From Methylotenera_A sp044222005 (GTDB lineage Bacteria > Pseudomonadota > Gammaproteobacteria > Burkholderiales > Methylophilaceae), in assembly GCA_044222005.1 (NCBI GenBank), contig JBGANY010000008.1, forward strand, positions 35,202-99,201: DNA of 64,000 nucleotides, given 5' to 3'. Of this stretch, positions 60,444 through 64,000 are shown piece after piece; the stretch's first letter is position 1; each line of letters opens with the position of its first letter. A program made the translations under genes and the position numbers. The notes under the pieces were generated by a model. The model did not search any database. It saw only the letters and a list, made by a program, of their open reading frames with translations, and had not been told where the DNA came from.

Positions 60444-62102
60444 TCAATGGGCTTTAGGTAAGGTGATTGTAAATTGTGCGCCATTCCACGGGCTGGTTTG
60501 ATAGCTGATATCGCCTTTGTGCGCCAGCACAATCTGCCGCACCACTGCCAAACCTAAGCCCACACCGCCAGCGCGCTGCGTAAAAAAAGGCTCGAATATT
60601 TGCGCCTGATTTTCGGCCAATATTCCTGGCCCATCATCCAGGACTTCCAGCCTGACGTTATCCTTGCTGCTCTGCAAATTCACTTGCACTTTGCCGTTGT
60701 TAGGCAAAATCTGTATCGCATTCATCAGCAAATTCATCAGTACCTGTGTCATCTGGTCTCGATCCGCAATGACTTCTATTACATCGTTCTGGTTAAAAAT
60801 AAGATTTATTTTTTCAGCCTTGGCTTGATTTGCCAACAGCGCAATTGTATTTGCAACCACCTCTGTCAAATTAAGTGTTGTCAGCACTGGCAACCGCGGC
60901 CGTGCCGCATCGATCAGGCTGGATACCAATTTATTGAGCCGCTCAGTTTCGCTGATAATAAACCCCAACACCTCGTGACCCTCTTTGCTGAGCTTTGGTT
61001 CACGCAGCAGCAGATCGGCTGAGGAACGCAATATCCCAAGTGGCGTGCGCACCTCATGGCTCATGGCGGCTGCCATTTCGCCCACCACCGCCAGCTTGGC
61101 AGCGCGTGTAAGGTTTGCTTGTGTAGCAGCCAAATCCTGCATCATTTTCTCGAAAGCGAGGCCTAATTCTTTTACTTCTGGCGGACCGACCTTGGGCGGC
61201 AACGCCGCCTGGTTTTGTGAAAATCCGCGTACAAATTGCGCCAATCTGGACAATGGCTGTGTGATGGCTTGTGCAATCGGCGTTACCAGCAAAGCCGCTA
61301 AAATCAAGGTGGTAATTAGCAATGCCAGGAAGACGTATCCCAAACGATGTACCGGCGCTACTGCCACCGAGTGCAGTTTTTTAATTTGCACCTGCCAATC
61401 CTGCAGGTTTATCTTGCTGCTTAAGTACGTGTTCGCTTGCATTTCGTGCCCTGCCTGAATTTCTCCCCAATCTGATGTGGTGGCCAACAGGTCGCCCTGC
61501 CTATCCAGCAATGCTGCGGCGGCAGAATTATTCACTGCGTTGTTCAGTAAATCTAGCACAATTTGCCAGTTAAATTCTGCCACCAGAACGCCTATCGGCT
61601 GGTTGGTATTGATATCAATAACCGGCTGGGAAATCGGAAGCACGTTTAGCCGGATCGGCGCAAGACTCACAACACTGTTCGCCAGGTTTATTTGCACCCA
61701 CTTTTTTTCCGGCAACATTTGTTTGCCAATATTCCTGGCATCGCTGGATGCGATAACCTGGCCTTGCATATTAACCACATAAATCGATTGATATACATTG
61801 CCATAACCCGATTGTAACTCCTGCAGCAAATTCGAAACACGCTTGTCAACATCACCAATTTGAATGTCCTGCATCACCGCCAGACGGCTCCATGAATGCA
61901 CGTTTTGCGCACGCTCGAACATCACTCGCTCGATATCCTTAGCCACCGTGCTGCTAAGCGCTTTTATATCGTGGCTAATTTCTTTTTTAAGTGCCTCTCT
62001 AGCCTGAAAAAAACTTAAAAAACTCACCAGCATGGCAGGCAAAAGCCCCGCCAGCAAAAAAGCCAGTAGCAGTAATTGTCGGATAGATAGTTGTTTTAAC
62101 AT
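60444..62102 (-). CDS. Membrane sensor histidine kinase
   Basis: 552 residues. Helix 1 at about 10-30, a periplasmic Cache-like sensor (about 35-250; SIYVVNMQGQVIASSDARNIG), helix 2 at about 258-278, HAMP linker (AITQPLSRLAQFVRGFSQNQ), HisKA with the phospho-His in MAAAMSHEVRTPLGILRSS near 352, and HATPase with NLLMNAIQILPNNG, VLDDGPGIL and GGVGLGLAVVRQI. It is the partner of the downstream NtrC-type regulator. The kinase itself is intact. Confidence 0.92.
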   Translation of the reverse strand: MLKQLSIRQLLLLAFLLAGLLPAMLVSFLSFFQAREALKKEISHDIKALSSTVAKDIERVMFERAQNVHSWSRLAVMQDIQIGDVDKRVSNLLQELQSGYGNVYQSIYVVNMQGQVIASSDARNIGKQMLPEKKWVQINLANSVVSLAPIRLNVLPISQPVIDINTNQPIGVLVAEFNWQIVLDLLNNAVNNSAAAALLDRQGDLLATTSDWGEIQAGHEMQANTYLSSKINLQDWQVQIKKLHSVAVAPVHRLGYVFLALLITTLILAALLVTPIAQAITQPLSRLAQFVRGFSQNQAALPPKVGPPEVKELGLAFEKMMQDLAATQANLTRAAKLAVVGEMAAAMSHEVRTPLGILRSSADLLLREPKLSKEGHEVLGFIISETERLNKLVSSLIDAARPRLPVLTTLNLTEVVANTIALLANQAKAEKINLIFNQNDVIEVIADRDQMTQVLMNLLMNAIQILPNNGKVQVNLQSSKDNVRLEVLDDGPGILAENQAQIFEPFFTQRAGGVGLGLAVVRQIVLAHKGDISYQTSPWNGAQFTITLPKAH

Positions 62103-62186
62103 CAGGAAATAGATGCGACAATCTAGCTGGTTAACGTCATCGCCTGCGCATCAGGGCGCGTTAAAGCTTGAGAATTCGAGGTGTAT

Positions 62187-63209
62187 ATGCAAAAAATAAT
62201 CATCGCAATTGCCAGTGTAACCAGCCTTTTCGCACTGTGCAAGCCAGTATTCGCTGAAGAAGCGTCAGCGTCCAATTTATGGAGCGGATTCAGTCTGGGC
62301 GGCTATTCCAGCACAGGTGTAACATTGCACAGAGATGAAAATGCCGAGGCGGCAATTAACGAGGTGAGCTTGTTGCTGACCTGGAATGGAGATAGCCGCT
62401 GGAGCTTTTTTAGCGAACTTGAACTCGAGCGGCCATTATCATGGAACGATGACTGTAAATTTCACAGCAAAGAATCACATCTCGACCTGGAACGGCTTTA
62501 TCTCGATTACAACATCTCAGAAGCCATGAACCTGCGCCTAGGCCGTTTTTTAACGCCAAATAGCCGCTGGAACTTACTGCATGCCAGCCCCTTGGTATGG
62601 ACCAGTACACGGCCGCTGGCAACCTACCGCCTGTTCCCCACCGGAACTAACGGCTTGATGCTGCACGGCAGTGTGCCCGTGAATGATTATGCGCTCGATT
62701 ACATGCTGTTTGCCGAAATGCTGGAAGACCAGGAGAAAGACAATTTTGATTTGCCGTTTGAGCATGTGCGCGGCGCGCGCCTGGCCTTAAGCAAACAATG
62801 GAATTTTGGCATTTCACTGCTCTCGTTTGAGGAAAAAGATGTCAAGGCGCTAGGCGGGCAGGATAAAAACTATCGCATGCTGGGGCTCGATTTTATCAGG
62901 CAATTTGGGGAAGTCGAATTAAGCGGCGAAGCTTTCGCCAGATTTACACAAAGCGGTAACGATGGCGGCAGTGGTGCATATCTGCAGGCAGCTGTGCCAT
63001 TAAATGCTTTGGGATTAAACAACTGGTTTTGGCTCACGCGGCTTGAAACTTTGCAACGCCCAAAAGAAGGCAGCTCGGAACGCTGGCTGACCGGCGCCAC
63101 CTGGCGCGTCAAACCCACCCAACTGCTCAAGCTGGAATTTGCTGGCGGCAGCGGCAACCAGCCCGAAGCACCGCGTGGATTTATTGCAAGTTATGCATTT
63201 TTGTTTTAA
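62187..63209 (+). CDS. Outer-membrane porin-like beta-barrel protein
   Basis: 340 residues from ATG 62187 (GAGG before it; GTG 62181 is in frame but overlaps). A signal peptide (IIIAIASVTSLFALCKPVFA) is followed by alternating strands: FSLGGYSSTGVTLHRDENAEAAINEVSLLLTWNGDSRWSFFSELE, LERLYLDYNISEAMNLRLGRFLTPNSRWN, and a terminal strand ending in aromatic FIASYAFLF. It looks like a phosphate-selective or general porin relative. Divergent from the sensor kinase and just before the PstS-like gene; no sigma-54 box was found in the gap. Confidence 0.75.
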   Translation: MQKIIIAIASVTSLFALCKPVFAEEASASNLWSGFSLGGYSSTGVTLHRDENAEAAINEVSLLLTWNGDSRWSFFSELELERPLSWNDDCKFHSKESHLDLERLYLDYNISEAMNLRLGRFLTPNSRWNLLHASPLVWTSTRPLATYRLFPTGTNGLMLHGSVPVNDYALDYMLFAEMLEDQEKDNFDLPFEHVRGARLALSKQWNFGISLLSFEEKDVKALGGQDKNYRMLGLDFIRQFGEVELSGEAFARFTQSGNDGGSGAYLQAAVPLNALGLNNWFWLTRLETLQRPKEGSSERWLTGATWRVKPTQLLKLEFAGGSGNQPEAPRGFIASYAFLF

Positions 63210-63221
63210 CGATTGCTTAAA

Positions 63222-63713
63222 ATGAAAATTGTGAACATTGCATTGCTGCTAAGCTTCTGCTGCGCCCTATCGGCAAGGGCAGAAGAGCATACCCCCATAT
63301 TGGCGGTAGTGATTCCCGCGCAACAGGTTACAGACAACTTAAACCTGACGCCAAATAGCCTCAAGTTGATCTACTTGCGCAAACAACTGTATTGGCCAAA
63401 CGGCAAACGTATTGTGCCGGTCAACTTGCATACAGAACATCCGCTACGAAGCCGGTTTTCGCAAAGCGTACTGGGCAGTTTGCCTAAAACGCAGATAGAT
63501 TACTGGAACGGCATGTATTTTAACGGCATACAACCGCCCTATAGCGTGAATTCTGAAGAGGCTGTCATGCGTTATATCGCCCAAACGCCCGATGCCATCG
63601 GCTATGTGGATGCTTGTAAAATTGATGAACGAGTAAAAGCTGTATTATGGATAAGCAAAGACAAAATTAGCACGGATATTCCTGAAAAACTTTCCTGCGC
63701 TGATAGTCCATAA
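63222..63713 (+). CDS. PstS-like periplasmic binding protein (small)
   Basis: 163 residues from ATG 63222 (TTG 63213 is an alternative). A signal peptide (NIALLLSFCCALSARA) precedes a one-lobe domain like the small phosphate-binding PstS relatives: TPNSLKLIYLRKQLYWPNGKRIVPVNLHTEHPLRSRFSQSVLG, YWNGMYFNGIQPPYSVNSEEAVMRYIAQTPDAIGYVDA. Such proteins are often next to a porin-like protein and a sensor kinase, where they may present a ligand to the kinase. Ligand unknown. Twelve bases after the porin-like gene. Confidence 0.78.
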   Translation: MKIVNIALLLSFCCALSARAEEHTPILAVVIPAQQVTDNLNLTPNSLKLIYLRKQLYWPNGKRIVPVNLHTEHPLRSRFSQSVLGSLPKTQIDYWNGMYFNGIQPPYSVNSEEAVMRYIAQTPDAIGYVDACKIDERVKAVLWISKDKISTDIPEKLSCADSP

Positions 63714-63718
63714 TTGGG

Positions 63719-64000
63719 TTACTTTTTTGCTATCACAAACAAACCTGCCACAATCAGCAAGGCACCCAGCAAAATACGCAAGGTAATAACCTCTTTAAGT
63801 AGCCACCATGCCAATAATATGGCGATAACCACGCTGCCTTTGTCGATTAACGCAACAGTGGCTACATGGCCCAATTTCAACGCTTTGTAATAAAAAACCC
63901 ATGAACCTGCAGTAGTGATGGCGGAAAGGGCTAGCCAGATATAATTCACTTTTTGTAATGATTTTATTTCAGCAGGTGCGACCGTAAATGCTGCAAACAC
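63719..64000 (-). CDS. EamA/DMT-family transporter, C-terminal part (5' end beyond the window)
   Basis: 93 codons of the 3' end; the frame enters from the right edge. Hydrophobic helices with the EamA pattern: WLALSAITTAGSWVFYYKALKLGHVATVALIDKGSVVIAILLAWWLLKEVITLRILLGALLIVAGLFVI. It fits the single-domain EamA proteins of about 140 residues. Substrate unknown. Convergent with the PstS-like gene (5 bp apart). Confidence 0.85.
   Translation of the reverse strand: MFAAFTVAPAEIKSLQKVNYIWLALSAITTAGSWVFYYKALKLGHVATVALIDKGSVVIAILLAWWLLKEVITLRILLGALLIVAGLFVIAKK

Noticed and set aside
62103..62186. Sigma-54 promoter before the porin-like gene
   Set aside because: TGGTTAACGTCATCGC has the GG and GC elements one base out of spacing and lacks the rest of the consensus.
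1..64000. CRISPR arrays, tRNA or rRNA genes, prophage or transposase genes
   Set aside because: No regularly spaced repeats, no tRNA-like T-arm/CCA patterns, and no transposase or integrase frames were seen on either strand.

Overview
This is 64 kb of Gram-negative chromosome. It has the look of a betaproteobacterial methylotroph, most likely Methylophilaceae and Methylotenera-like. The support is an intact 23-codon pqqA, a split cobalamin-dependent ribonucleotide reductase (nrdJa/nrdJb), B12-dependent MetH, a glnK-amtB pair with a sigma-54 promoter, NnrS, and envelope genes of LPS bacteria (waaA, RND/TolC, MltA). The taxon is inferred from gene content; no rRNA or tRNA was found.

Layout. 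0-5 kb, minus strand: ubiK-comM-metH, with metH running off the left edge. 5.2-7.2 kb: glnK-amtB ammonium module. 7.4-15.1 kb: an envelope run of aas, lplT, an LtaS/MdoB-type sulfatase-fold transferase, and a large protein with a glycosidase-like N-terminus and a Kdo/InaA-type kinase C-terminus. 15.2 kb: orphan pqqA. 15.4-18.0 kb: thiS-thiG-apaG-mltA. 18.3-28.7 kb: housekeeping and repair genes (gnd, dienelactone hydrolase, trypsin-like protease, sua5, divergent alkB and alkA-like glycosylase, a PAS-GGDEF cyclase, an MFS exporter). 28.7-32.6 kb: ethanolamine use, with eutBC divergent from an APC permease. 32.6-38.8 kb: DUF4186, NnrS, very small proteins, and a 1108-residue coiled-coil/AsmA-like protein.

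39.1-43.2 kb is an accessory patch. It holds three copies of a 49-residue MTIYQV mini-protein family (two in tandem duplication), several other small or periplasmic proteins, and about six copies of a PstI-type palindromic intergenic repeat. 43.2-46.1 kb is a rearranged locus: a 481-bp copy of the 3' end of nrdJb lies 1602 bp from the intact gene, and between the two sit an AT-rich DUF2806-like gene and a copy of a roughly 200-bp dispersed repeat. nrdJa-nrdJb themselves have a promoter with a NrdR box just downstream of it.

48.7-58.9 kb: waaA, then a long minus-strand series of an NTF2-like protein, a TfoX-N protein, TetR, MFP, RND, a Pcm-like methyltransferase, TolC, an isochorismatase and a conserved hypothetical. 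It starts at a promoter covered by two tandem palindromes that are good TetR operator candidates. 59.0-63.7 kb: a sensor kinase, an NtrC-type regulator broken by a 92-bp imperfect duplication, a divergent porin-like protein and a PstS-like periplasmic protein. The window ends in a truncated EamA transporter gene.

The most unusual features are the nrdJb rearrangement, the local repeat family, the mini-protein family, and the response-regulator frameshift flanked by 69-bp direct repeats.
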